The notes beneath the pieces were generated by a model, which was given only the letters and a program-made list of their open reading frames with translations, made no database searches and had not been told where the DNA came from. A stretch of DNA of 64,000 nucleotides. Origin: Actinoplanes derwentensis (GTDB lineage Bacteria > Actinomycetota > Actinomycetes > Mycobacteriales > Micromonosporaceae). The stretch spans positions 9,510,001 to 9,574,000 of the forward strand of contig NZ_LT629758.1 of NCBI RefSeq assembly GCF_900104725.1. The letters run 5' to 3'. The translations under genes were made by a program, and so were the position numbers. Positions 43,540 to 51,822 of this stretch are shown here, one piece after another (position 1 is the stretch's first letter; every line of letters begins with the position of its first letter).

Positions 43540-44548
43540 CGGCGTGTTCGGCCGGAACCTGTTCGGCCGGGGAAAGCGGCGGCGGGGGAGTGCCGTCGCC
43601 GAAGGGGCGGCCGCCCAGGGAGTCGCGGTCGTGTGGGGTGAGCCAGCCGCTGAGATCCGGGCCGGACGGGACCACTCCGCTCGGGTTTATGTCGCGGTGT
43701 ACCTCGTAATAATGCCGTTTGATGTGCGTGAAATCGATCGTGTCGCCGAAGCCCGGGGTTTGGAATAGGTCGCGTGCGTAAGCCCACAGCACCGGCATCT
43801 CGGCCAGCTTCTCCCGGTTGCATTTGAAATGGCCGTGATAGACGGCGTCGAATCGGACCAGCGTGGTGAACAAACGTACGTCCGCCTCGGTGATCTGTTC
43901 CCCGGCCAGGTAACGCTGTTTCGCCAGGCGCTCCGACAGCCAGTCGAGACGGGCGAAAAGCCTGTTGTAAGCCTTGTCGTAAGCCTCCTGGGTGCCTGCG
44001 AACCCGGCCCGGTAGACGCCGTTGTTGACATCCGCGAAGACAACCGCGTTCACCTCGTCGATCTGTTCCCGCAGCGCGGAAGGGTAGAGCTGCGGCGCGC
44101 CGTCCCGGTGGAAACCGGTCCATTCCAGCGACAGATCGATGGTGATCTGCGCGAAGTCATTGGTGACGACTTTGCCGGTCGGCACGTCCACGATCGCCGG
44201 AACAGTGATGCCTTTGTCGTAATCCGGGTACCGTGTGAGAAAGGCGTCCCGCAACCGTTCGATGCCGAGCACCGGGTCCCGCCCGCCGGGGTCCAGGTCG
44301 AACGTCCAGCTCCGTTCGTCATGGGTCGGCCCCGCGATCCCCATCGAGAGCGCGTCCTCGAGTCCCAGCAGCCGCCGCACGATGATCGCCCGGTTCGCCC
44401 ACGGGCAGGCCCGGCTCACCACCAGCCGATATCGCCCGGCTTCGACCGGATAGCCGTCCCGCCCGTCCGCGGTGATCCGGGTGGCGATGTACCGCTGATC
44501 GCGGGTGAACTCTCCCGCCGGATTCACATAGGCCATGCCACTCACCAT
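43532..44548 (-). CDS. S-glutathionyl-hydroquinone reductase-type GST protein, 338 aa
   Basis: ECM4/YqjG family of glutathione transferases. The active Cys48 lies in Ala-Cys-Pro-Trp-Ala-Asn-Arg; the later Ala-Asp-Val-Arg-Leu-Phe and Tyr-Tyr-Glu-Val-His-Arg-Asp-Ile-Asn-Pro motifs are family hallmarks. It probably reduces thiol-conjugated quinones; in actinobacteria the thiol is more likely mycothiol. ATG at 44548, or the internal ATG at 44536. An ~25-residue Pro-rich tail at the C-terminus runs 8 bp past the end of the ATPase fragment. Confidence 0.9.
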   Translation of the reverse strand: MVSGMAYVNPAGEFTRDQRYIATRITADGRDGYPVEAGRYRLVVSRACPWANRAIIVRRLLGLEDALSMGIAGPTHDERSWTFDLDPGGRDPVLGIERLRDAFLTRYPDYDKGITVPAIVDVPTGKVVTNDFAQITIDLSLEWTGFHRDGAPQLYPSALREQIDEVNAVVFADVNNGVYRAGFAGTQEAYDKAYNRLFARLDWLSERLAKQRYLAGEQITEADVRLFTTLVRFDAVYHGHFKCNREKLAEMPVLWAYARDLFQTPGFGDTIDFTHIKRHYYEVHRDINPSGVVPSGPDLSGWLTPHDRDSLGGRPFGDGTPPPPLSPAEQVPAEHAAR

Positions 44549-45068
44549 TCCCGGTCCGCCGCCCGGCTCACCCGAAAACCCAAACCTTTTTCAAGGACGA
44601 AGGACCGAAGGGCGAAGGACCAAGAACGAAGGACCAAGAACGAATGGCCGGGTACGAGTGACCACAGTCCCGTGGCGGTCCCCGCGAGGTGATGCGAACG
44701 GCAGACCGCCCGGCGACCGCCGGGCCGAATGCGGCGGAGCGGGTTGGCGGTGGCGCGGGTTTGGGTGGGCGAGGCATCCCCCCGTGTGTGACGCCTCGCC
44801 CGGCTCATGGTCGCGTCCGCACCAGAAGGGCAGCGCCGGGCACTGGAGTCACGCTCACGGTGAGGCCAGCGAGACGCCCGGTACCTGGGCGCTAGTCGCC
44901 TTTATAGCATGTTGCGAAAGCGCTTCCAGCCTGTTTTTGGGAGCGTGCCCACTTTTGCCCCCTTGCTGCTCAGCCGGAGCCGCCTGAGAGGTTCGCGCCG
45001 CTCGGTGAGCCTCGCACGGGTCACCCGGTCGAGTCTCGCCGCCATCAACCGACCGGGTGATCGATCGC
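44549..45068. repeat. Intergenic region with 14-bp tandem repeats and a dispersed 20-mer
   Basis: No gene is recognised in about 520 bases. A 14-bp unit like CGAAGGACCAAGAA is repeated roughly three times at 44598-44644. CGACCGCCGGGCCGAATGCG at about 44714-44733 is identical to a 20-mer inside the inverted repeat at 11.1-11.5 kb. Confidence 0.6.
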
Positions 45069-45839
45069 TTACTGCAGAAAACCGCCGAACGGCGACAGCA
45101 GCAGTTTGCCGAGACCGGTGGCGGTGTTGTCGAGACGCCGGCGTTCCTTGTCCAGAGTGATCATGTCGTGCCGGACGGCCCAGATCTTCTGTGCGTTGCG
45201 CCAGGCGACGTTACGGGTGTACTCCACCATCTCGCCCTGCCACCAGTCGTCCAGATCGCCGTTCATCGTGTCGATGAGCAACTGCCAGCGGTCCAGATAA
45301 CCGCGCCGCAGGCCCGGGATCTCCTCCGCGAAGATGTCGTTGACCTGGAGGTAGTCGTGGTGCTGATCGCTGCCGTCGATGGGGTCACTGCCCAGATGGT
45401 CGAAGGTGGTGACCAGTGCGAACGGCAGGTCGAAGTTGATGTGCGCGTTGACTCCGGCGACGGCCGACGGCAACGGGCGAGGGTCGGGTCCCGGAACCCG
45501 GCAGAACAGTCCGGCCCACACTCCAGGGCATGCGGGACTGCTCTCGGTCCAGTAGCGCAGGGCGTCGAAATATCGGGCCGCGAATTCGACATCGAGCCGG
45601 GACAGGAATGCCGGGTCCTTGAACTTTCCGTCGTAAAGGCGCTCCAGCACGTTCTCGGTGATCGTCAGGTAGAGCTTGTTGAAGTCGGCCACCGGATTGC
45701 CGGCCAGCAGCGGCGGCACCCGGCACAGGACTTCCTGAAGTTCAGCGAGCTGGTCGACCACTCCGGGTACGTCGTCGGGATGCCGTTGCAGGATATCGGA
45801 CATATCCTGCTGAACGGGGCCCCAGATGGGCTGGGTCAT
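45069..45839 (-). CDS. DUF5995-type protein, 256 aa
   Basis: Conserved features include Asp-Phe-Asn-Lys-Leu-Tyr-Leu, a His-Ile-Asn-Phe-Asp-Leu-Pro-Phe-Ala block and an Asp-Tyr-x-x-Val-Asn motif, matching the DUF5995 family of soluble helical proteins. No signal peptide. The ATG at 45839 follows GGAGG. Function unknown. Confidence 0.75.
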   Translation of the reverse strand: MTQPIWGPVQQDMSDILQRHPDDVPGVVDQLAELQEVLCRVPPLLAGNPVADFNKLYLTITENVLERLYDGKFKDPAFLSRLDVEFAARYFDALRYWTESSPACPGVWAGLFCRVPGPDPRPLPSAVAGVNAHINFDLPFALVTTFDHLGSDPIDGSDQHHDYLQVNDIFAEEIPGLRRGYLDRWQLLIDTMNGDLDDWWQGEMVEYTRNVAWRNAQKIWAVRHDMITLDKERRRLDNTATGLGKLLLSPFGGFLQ

Positions 45840-46015
45840 CGGATCCTCCGTGGATGAAGCAAGACAGCGGAGGGCCCCCAGCACCGCCCGGCCCACTCAC
45901 CAGAGCCGGGCGGTGCTCCCCCGTGGCGCTCACATTTCCACGGGGGTTCCGCGGTGGGATCGGTAGAACTACGTATTCCACATACGTATGTCACGGTAAG
46001 ATAACGAAGCCCTGG

Positions 46016-48829
46016 TCAGGCTGCTGTCAGATACACGCGACTGGCTTGAACCCGACTACGTACCTGCAATTTGTCGAAGATGTGCCCCAGGTGGACACCC
46101 ACGGTGCGCTCGCTGATGAACAGCTGCTCACCGATCTCCCGGTTCGTCAGGCCCTCGGCGACCGCGGCGAGCACCTCACGTTCGCGCCCGGTCAGCGCGG
46201 CCAGTTCATCGGCGGCCCGTTCCGGACCACTGGCCAACAGCGCGTTCTGGGTGTCGTCGCCGAGCGTGACCCGGAACCGCTGGGCCACCCCGACGATCTC
46301 GTTCGCGAACGGGCGGGCACCCATGGCGAGCGCCGTGGCGTACGCCTGGCGCAGGCCGTTGACCGCGGCGGTCCGTCGGACCCGGCGCTGCAGCGACGCC
46401 TCGGCGTGACGCAGACGCGCGTAGGCGGCCGGGTAGGGCTGCTGGCGGCGGTCCCAGATCGCGGCCGCCCGCGCCCACGGCTCGGGATCGTGCCGGTCCT
46501 CGACCCGGCTCAGTTCGGCGGTACACAGGTCGAGGTAGCCGTCGACCACCGCGCGAACCGCGGGCGGCGCGTCCACCACGCCCTTGACCAGGCGATCCAT
46601 CACGGTCCGCAGGCGCCGGATGGCGCCCGGGTCGACGGGTTGCCCGGCCACGTGGGCCTGGGCCTCGGCCCGCAGACCGTGCCAGGCGAGCACCCCGAGG
46701 AGCACCAGGTCGTCGGAGCGGGTCTCGGTGACACCACGCTGGACGGCGGCCCGGGCCTCGGCGTGTTCGCCCTGCCACATGGCCAGGCCGGCGCGCAGTG
46801 TGAGCATCGGCAGCACGTGCCGGGCACCACCGCCGGCCAGCAGGGTGGCGACCGCGTCCAGGTCGCGGCGGGCGTGGTCGACCTCGCCGAACCCGACCCA
46901 GAGCTGCGAGCGGGAGAGCAGCAGTTCGACCGCGTCGGCGCCGGACGGCCGGTGCCGCATCGCGGTCTCCAGCACCGCGGACGCCTCGGCCCACTGACCG
47001 ATCCGGAAGAGGCCCTTGGCGGCGATCGCCAGCAGCCGGGTCTGGTAGGTCCGGCCGACTCCGCGGGCGGCGAGTTGCTCGGCACCCCGGCGGGCCACCA
47101 GGACACCCTCTTCGATGCTGTTGAGCGGGCCGGTGAGCAACTCGGCGAGGTGCAGGTAGGCCACACCCAGGTCGTCCGGGTGACCGGAGCGCTCGGCGAT
47201 CTCCACAGCGTGCCGGATGACGGCGAGACCGGCGTCCGGATCCTCGCGGAAGGCGGCGCTGAAACCGAGAGCGGCACTGGCCCGGACCAGATCGGCGGTG
47301 GCCCCGTTCACCGCGGCGAGTTCGAGGGCCTCCCGGGCGTGCTGGTTGGCGTCGGCGTACCGGCCCAGATGCAGCAACAACTCGGCCAGGTACGCGGCGG
47401 CGGAGGCCCGTCGGCGCGGGGTGCAGTCGGGTGCTTCCAAGGCGCGCTGGTACTCGATCTCGGCGGTCGCGGACCGGCCGGCCGCCGCCAGGTAGCGGGC
47501 CCGCCGCAGGTGCACGTCGGACTGACCGGGCGCGTCCGGGCGGCCGGCCAGCTCCTCCAGCCGGGCCAGTGCGAGCAGGTGCTCACCACAGTGGTGGGCC
47601 GACTCGGCGGCGCTGCCCAGCAGGTCGGTGCGCCGCGGATCGGTCTCGGCGGAGAGCTGGAGCGCGATGGTCCAGTAGCGGTGGGCTTCGGCGAACCCGT
47701 ACATCCGTTCGGCGGCGTGGGCGGCCGCGACGACCGGGGCGAGTGCCCGGCCCGGTTCCCCGGCCCGCTGCCAGTGGAAGGCGAGACGGGCGTTGTCGGG
47801 TTCGCCCTCGAAGGACTCCAGCGCCTCCGCGTACCGCCGGTGCAGGGACGCCGCCTCGGCGGGCAGCACCTCGGCTTCGAGGACCTCGGCGACCAGCCGG
47901 TGCCGCAGTTTGTAACCGTCGCCGTCGCTTGCCACGAACCGGTGGGTGACCGCGGCCCGAACCGCTTCGATGAGCTGATCCTCGGGCAGCGGCACGACGC
48001 GGGCCAGCACCGAGTGATGGATCGGCTCGACTCCGGCGGCGATGGCGTGGACCACGGAGTGCGCTTTCGGTGGCAACTCGTCCACCCGGGACAGGAAGAT
48101 CTCGCGCAGCGTGTCGGACAGTTCGACCCGGCCGTCGCGCAGGTCACGGGAGAGTTCCTCGACGACGAAGGGGTTGCCGCCGCTGCGTTTGAAGACCCGG
48201 TCGGCGTCCTCGACGGCCGGTGCGCGCCCGACGATCGCGGCCACCAGCTCGTGGGTCTGCTCCTGGTTGAGCGGTGCCAGGTCGACGACCCGCACCGACC
48301 GCAACCGGCGTAGTTCGGCAAGCACCCGGCGCAGCGGGTGGGTGCCGTGCAGCGCCTCGGCCCGGATCGCCGCGAGCACCGAGACCCGCACGTCACCGAG
48401 GCCGGCGAGCAGGTAGAGCAGGAGCTGCCGGGTGCTGCGGTCGGCCCACTGCAGATCGTCGAGCACGAGCAGGAGCTGCTGGTCACCGGCGATCGCCCGC
48501 AGGTCGTGGGAGACCCGTTCGAGCAGGGCGCCGGCGTCGTCGGCGGTGGTGGAACGGGTGCTGTCGTCGTGCCGGCGCAGGGCCTGGAGCACCGGGTGCA
48601 GTGGCGAGGCGTCACCGATGTCGAGGCAGGTGCCGAAGAGCACGGCGAAGCCACCGCCGCGCAGCGCCTCGGCGGTCTCCCGCAGCAGCCGGGTCTTGCC
48701 GACCCCGCTCTCCCCGGTCACGAAGACCGCGGAACTCCCGCCCGGCCCGACATTGCGCAGGTAGGACTGTATGTCGGCCAGCGTGCCGGTTCGCCCGACA
48801 AGCGGTCCTTCGTCCCCCAGGCCAACCAT
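46016..48829 (-). CDS. Large AAA/LuxR-type regulator, 937 aa
   Basis: An N-terminal AAA_16 ATPase has Walker A Gly-Glu-Ser-Gly-Val-Gly-Lys-Thr-Arg and Walker B Leu-Leu-Val-Leu-Asp-Asp-Leu-Gln-Trp-Ala-Asp. A long helical TPR-like middle part (~350-850) is followed by a LuxR helix-turn-helix (Leu-Thr-Gly-Arg-Glu-Arg-Glu-Val-Leu, Asn-Arg-Glu-Ile-Gly-Glu-Gln-Leu-Phe). This is the LAL/MalT-like architecture of STAND regulators. ATG at 48829. It is divergent from a nucleotidyl cyclase 175 bp away, so the two may be functionally linked. Confidence 0.92.
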   Translation of the reverse strand: MVGLGDEGPLVGRTGTLADIQSYLRNVGPGGSSAVFVTGESGVGKTRLLRETAEALRGGGFAVLFGTCLDIGDASPLHPVLQALRRHDDSTRSTTADDAGALLERVSHDLRAIAGDQQLLLVLDDLQWADRSTRQLLLYLLAGLGDVRVSVLAAIRAEALHGTHPLRRVLAELRRLRSVRVVDLAPLNQEQTHELVAAIVGRAPAVEDADRVFKRSGGNPFVVEELSRDLRDGRVELSDTLREIFLSRVDELPPKAHSVVHAIAAGVEPIHHSVLARVVPLPEDQLIEAVRAAVTHRFVASDGDGYKLRHRLVAEVLEAEVLPAEAASLHRRYAEALESFEGEPDNARLAFHWQRAGEPGRALAPVVAAAHAAERMYGFAEAHRYWTIALQLSAETDPRRTDLLGSAAESAHHCGEHLLALARLEELAGRPDAPGQSDVHLRRARYLAAAGRSATAEIEYQRALEAPDCTPRRRASAAAYLAELLLHLGRYADANQHAREALELAAVNGATADLVRASAALGFSAAFREDPDAGLAVIRHAVEIAERSGHPDDLGVAYLHLAELLTGPLNSIEEGVLVARRGAEQLAARGVGRTYQTRLLAIAAKGLFRIGQWAEASAVLETAMRHRPSGADAVELLLSRSQLWVGFGEVDHARRDLDAVATLLAGGGARHVLPMLTLRAGLAMWQGEHAEARAAVQRGVTETRSDDLVLLGVLAWHGLRAEAQAHVAGQPVDPGAIRRLRTVMDRLVKGVVDAPPAVRAVVDGYLDLCTAELSRVEDRHDPEPWARAAAIWDRRQQPYPAAYARLRHAEASLQRRVRRTAAVNGLRQAYATALAMGARPFANEIVGVAQRFRVTLGDDTQNALLASGPERAADELAALTGREREVLAAVAEGLTNREIGEQLFISERTVGVHLGHIFDKLQVRSRVQASRVYLTAA

Positions 48830-49004
48830 GTCCGGCAGCCTAATCCGTATCCGCCTATCACTATGTCGTCGGTTCGGACTGTTCTGCGTCACAAAAACGA
48901 CGGAATTCGATGCTGTCAGAGATACGTCGTTCTGCGGATCCGCGTGCGGACGGGCGGCTGGCACCGTACTCCCGGTCAACGCATCGATCTGGGGGAGCGA
49001 AGAC

Positions 49005-49613
49005 ATGAGCACCGTCACCAGCGTCATTCAGGAGCGGCGACAGACCGTAACCGTGCTGTTCATCGACATCGTCGGCTTCACCGCTCTGGTGGACCGGCTG
49101 GATTGTGCGGAGGTCCGCGCGCTGCAACGGGACTACTTCTCGGTCGTCTCCGAGGTGGTCCGTGCGTGCGGGGGGATCGTCGAGAAGTACGTGGGCGACG
49201 CGGTGATGGCGGTGTTCGGTGCCGCGGAGGACGGGTTCGGGCCGGAAGCGGCGGCCTCCGCGGTTCGAGCGGGCCTGTCGGTGCAGGAGGCGTTGAGGGG
49301 GCGTCTCCTGGCCGGCAGGTTCCCGGTCCGGACCAGGGTGGGTCTGGCCACCGGTGAGGTGATCGTCGACCCGATGGCGGCCTTCGACGGCGGGTACGGG
49401 ATGATCAGCGGCAGCGTGGTGAGCACAGCGTCTCGTCTGCAGGCGTACGCGCCGCACGGCACCGTGGTGGTCTGTTCGGCCACCCGCCAGGTGACCGACG
49501 AGCTCATCGCCTACCAGGAACTGCCACCAGTGTCGGTTCCGGGCAAGCCCTACCCGCTGGACCTGTGGCGAGCGCTGCAGCCGCAGACCGCTCCGTTGGC
49601 AAGTGTGGTGTAG
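49005..49613 (+). CDS. Class III adenylate/guanylate cyclase domain protein, 202 aa
   Basis: A single cyclase homology domain. Metal-binding Asp21 (Phe-Ile-Asp-Ile-Val-Gly-Phe-Thr) and Asp65 (Val-Gly-Asp-Ala-Val-Met-Ala) are present, as is Lys61. The usual Asn of the Gly-x-x-Val-Asn motif is Ser140 (Gly-Ser-Val-Val-Ser-Thr-Ala-Ser-Arg-Leu) and the base-selecting Asp position is not acidic, so activity or substrate may be altered. Soluble. ATG at 49005 after GGGGGAG; the frame runs further upstream but that portion is shadow of the divergent regulator. Confidence 0.88.
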   Translation: MSTVTSVIQERRQTVTVLFIDIVGFTALVDRLDCAEVRALQRDYFSVVSEVVRACGGIVEKYVGDAVMAVFGAAEDGFGPEAAASAVRAGLSVQEALRGRLLAGRFPVRTRVGLATGEVIVDPMAAFDGGYGMISGSVVSTASRLQAYAPHGTVVVCSATRQVTDELIAYQELPPVSVPGKPYPLDLWRALQPQTAPLASVV

Positions 49614-49750
49614 CGCACTTTTTGGTGTTGATCATCCCCTTTTCGGCCACGGACTGGTCTAGACCTGCCTCGCCTGGGGCAGAAGTGTCGGGGGCGCCGG
49701 GTAGGCTCGCGCCGTCCTTGACCACCCTGGCCGATCGGGAGTGCCGCGTC

Positions 49751-51808
49751 GTGACCGCGCAACCAGAGACCTTGTATGGGGCTGACGACCTCACACACCT
49801 CGAAGGGCTGGACGCTGTCCGTAAACGCCCGGGCATGTATATCGGCTCCACCGACAGCCGGGGCATCAACCATCTCGCCAACGAGATCATCGACAACTGC
49901 ACCGACGAGGGCGTGGCGGGCCATGCCACCAACATCGCGGTCACTCTGCACTCCGACGGCTCGGTCCAGGTCGACGACGACGGCCGGGGCATCCCGACCG
50001 ACGTGCACGCCAAATCCGGGCTGAGCGGCGTCGAGTTGGTGCTGACCCGGCTGCACGCCGGCGGCAAGTTCGGCGGCTCCGGCTACAAGACCTCCGGTGG
50101 CCTGCACGGTGTCGGCGCCTCCGCGGTGAACGCCCTGTCACACCGTTTCGACGTGACCGTCAAGCGGGATGGCAAGGTCCACGAGATCTCGTTCCAGCGC
50201 GGCGTGCCCGGTGTCTTCGACGCGCCCGGCCCGGAGGCGGCGTTCACCCGCGAGCCCGGTCTGCGGGTGGTCCGGCGGATGAAACGGGGCGAGCCGTCCG
50301 GCACCTCGATCCGGTACTGGTACGACGCCCGCTACTTCGAGACCGGCGCCCGGCTCGATGTCGACAACGTCCGGACCAAGCTGCGCAACACCGCGTTCCT
50401 GGTCCCCGGCGTGCAGTACACGTTGTTCGACGCCACCGCCGAGGAGCCGGCCACCGAGGCGTTCCACTACCCCAACGGTCTCGCCGACATGGTGGACTTC
50501 CTCGCTCCGGCCTCGGACAAGCCGGTCTCCGGCATGCTCCTGGTCACCGGCGAGGGCGTCTACAAGGAGAACGCCGCCGACGCCAACGGCGTGATGCAGT
50601 CCAACGTGGTCCGGCACGCCCAGATCGAGGTCTCCTTCCGCTGGGGCACGGGTTACGAGCGGACCGTCGAGTGCTTCACCAATACGATCCGCAACGCGCA
50701 CGGCGGCACCCACCGCAAGGGCTTCGAGCGGGCTCTGGTGCGGTCTCTGACCGACGCCATCCGCAACACCCGCGGGCTGCTCAAGCCCAAGGAGGAGCCG
50801 CCCGTCCTGGACGACATCCTGGAGGGCATGACCGCGGTCATCCACGTGCGGGTGCCGGAGCCGCAGTTCACCTCGCAGACCAAGGACGAGCTGTCCACGG
50901 CCGGTGTCACCCGGGTGATGCAGAGCCTGGTCGAGACGTACATCAAAGAATGGATCGACGGTCGCCGCACCAAGACCGAGGCGCGCACCGTCCTGCAGAA
51001 AGTGGTGGACGCGGCCCGTGTCCGCCTGACGCAGAAGCAGCAGAAGGACGCCGCCCGCCGCAAGACCGCCCTGGAAGGCGCGTCGATGCCGGCGAAACTG
51101 GTGGACTGCCGGGCGATCGGCATCGACCGCTCCGAACTGTTCATCGTCGAGGGTGACTCGGCGCTGGGCACCGCCCGGATGGCCCGGTCCTCGGAATACC
51201 AGGCGCTGCTGCCGATCCGCGGCAAGATCCTCAACGTGCAGAAGGCGAGCCTGCAGCAGGTCCTCGACAACGCCGAGTGCTCGGCGATCGTCCAGGTCCT
51301 CGGGGCCGGCTCGGGCCGCACGTTCGACATCGGATCGATGCGGTACGGCCGGGTCATGATCATGGCGGACGCCGACGTCGACGGTTCGCACATCCGGACC
51401 CTGCTGATCACGCTCTTCGCGAAGTACATGCGACCGGTGATCGAGGCTGGCCGGCTCTACGCCGCGATGCCTCCCCTGCACAAGGTGGTGGTCAAGGGCC
51501 GTAACGCGGAGACCCTCTACACCTACACCCAGCAGGAGATGGAGAGCACCGTCAGCCGGATCGAACGCGGCGGCAAGCAGGTCCAGAAACCCGTGCCCCG
51601 GTTCAAGGGCCTCGGCGAGATGGATGCCGACGAGCTGTGGGACACCACGATGAACCCCGCCGAGCGCACCGTCCGGCGGATCACCATCGAGGACGCCGAA
51701 CGTGCCGAAGCCACCCTCGAACTGCTGATGGGTGAACGGGTCGAGCCCCGGAAGAACTGGTTGATCGAGGCCGCCGGCCGGATCGACCAAGAGACCATCG
51801 ACGCCTGA
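49751..51808 (+). CDS. DNA topoisomerase (ATP-hydrolysing) B subunit, ParE/GyrB type, 685 aa
   Basis: GHKL ATPase domain with Asn-Glu-Ile-Ile-Asp-Asn and Gly-Leu-His-Gly-Val-Gly motifs, then a transducer, then a TOPRIM domain with Glu-Gly-Asp-Ser-Ala and Asp-Ala-Asp-Val-Asp-Gly. TOPRIM reads Glu-Gly-Asp-Ser-Ala-Leu-Gly-Thr rather than the Ala-Gly-Gly-Ser of housekeeping GyrB. With the adjacent A subunit this looks like the actinobacterial second type II topoisomerase (topoisomerase IV-like). GTG at 49751, with GGGAG upstream. Gap to the A subunit is 14 bp. Confidence 0.92.
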   Translation: MTAQPETLYGADDLTHLEGLDAVRKRPGMYIGSTDSRGINHLANEIIDNCTDEGVAGHATNIAVTLHSDGSVQVDDDGRGIPTDVHAKSGLSGVELVLTRLHAGGKFGGSGYKTSGGLHGVGASAVNALSHRFDVTVKRDGKVHEISFQRGVPGVFDAPGPEAAFTREPGLRVVRRMKRGEPSGTSIRYWYDARYFETGARLDVDNVRTKLRNTAFLVPGVQYTLFDATAEEPATEAFHYPNGLADMVDFLAPASDKPVSGMLLVTGEGVYKENAADANGVMQSNVVRHAQIEVSFRWGTGYERTVECFTNTIRNAHGGTHRKGFERALVRSLTDAIRNTRGLLKPKEEPPVLDDILEGMTAVIHVRVPEPQFTSQTKDELSTAGVTRVMQSLVETYIKEWIDGRRTKTEARTVLQKVVDAARVRLTQKQQKDAARRKTALEGASMPAKLVDCRAIGIDRSELFIVEGDSALGTARMARSSEYQALLPIRGKILNVQKASLQQVLDNAECSAIVQVLGAGSGRTFDIGSMRYGRVMIMADADVDGSHIRTLLITLFAKYMRPVIEAGRLYAAMPPLHKVVVKGRNAETLYTYTQQEMESTVSRIERGGKQVQKPVPRFKGLGEMDADELWDTTMNPAERTVRRITIEDAERAEATLELLMGERVEPRKNWLIEAAGRIDQETIDA

Positions 51809-51822
51809 GAGGTACGGTACCC

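Noticed and set aside
46016..48313. A long open frame on the plus strand opposite the LuxR-type regulator
   Set aside because: Its translation is Gly/Arg/Val-rich without domain motifs and mirrors the codon bias of the real gene on the other strand.
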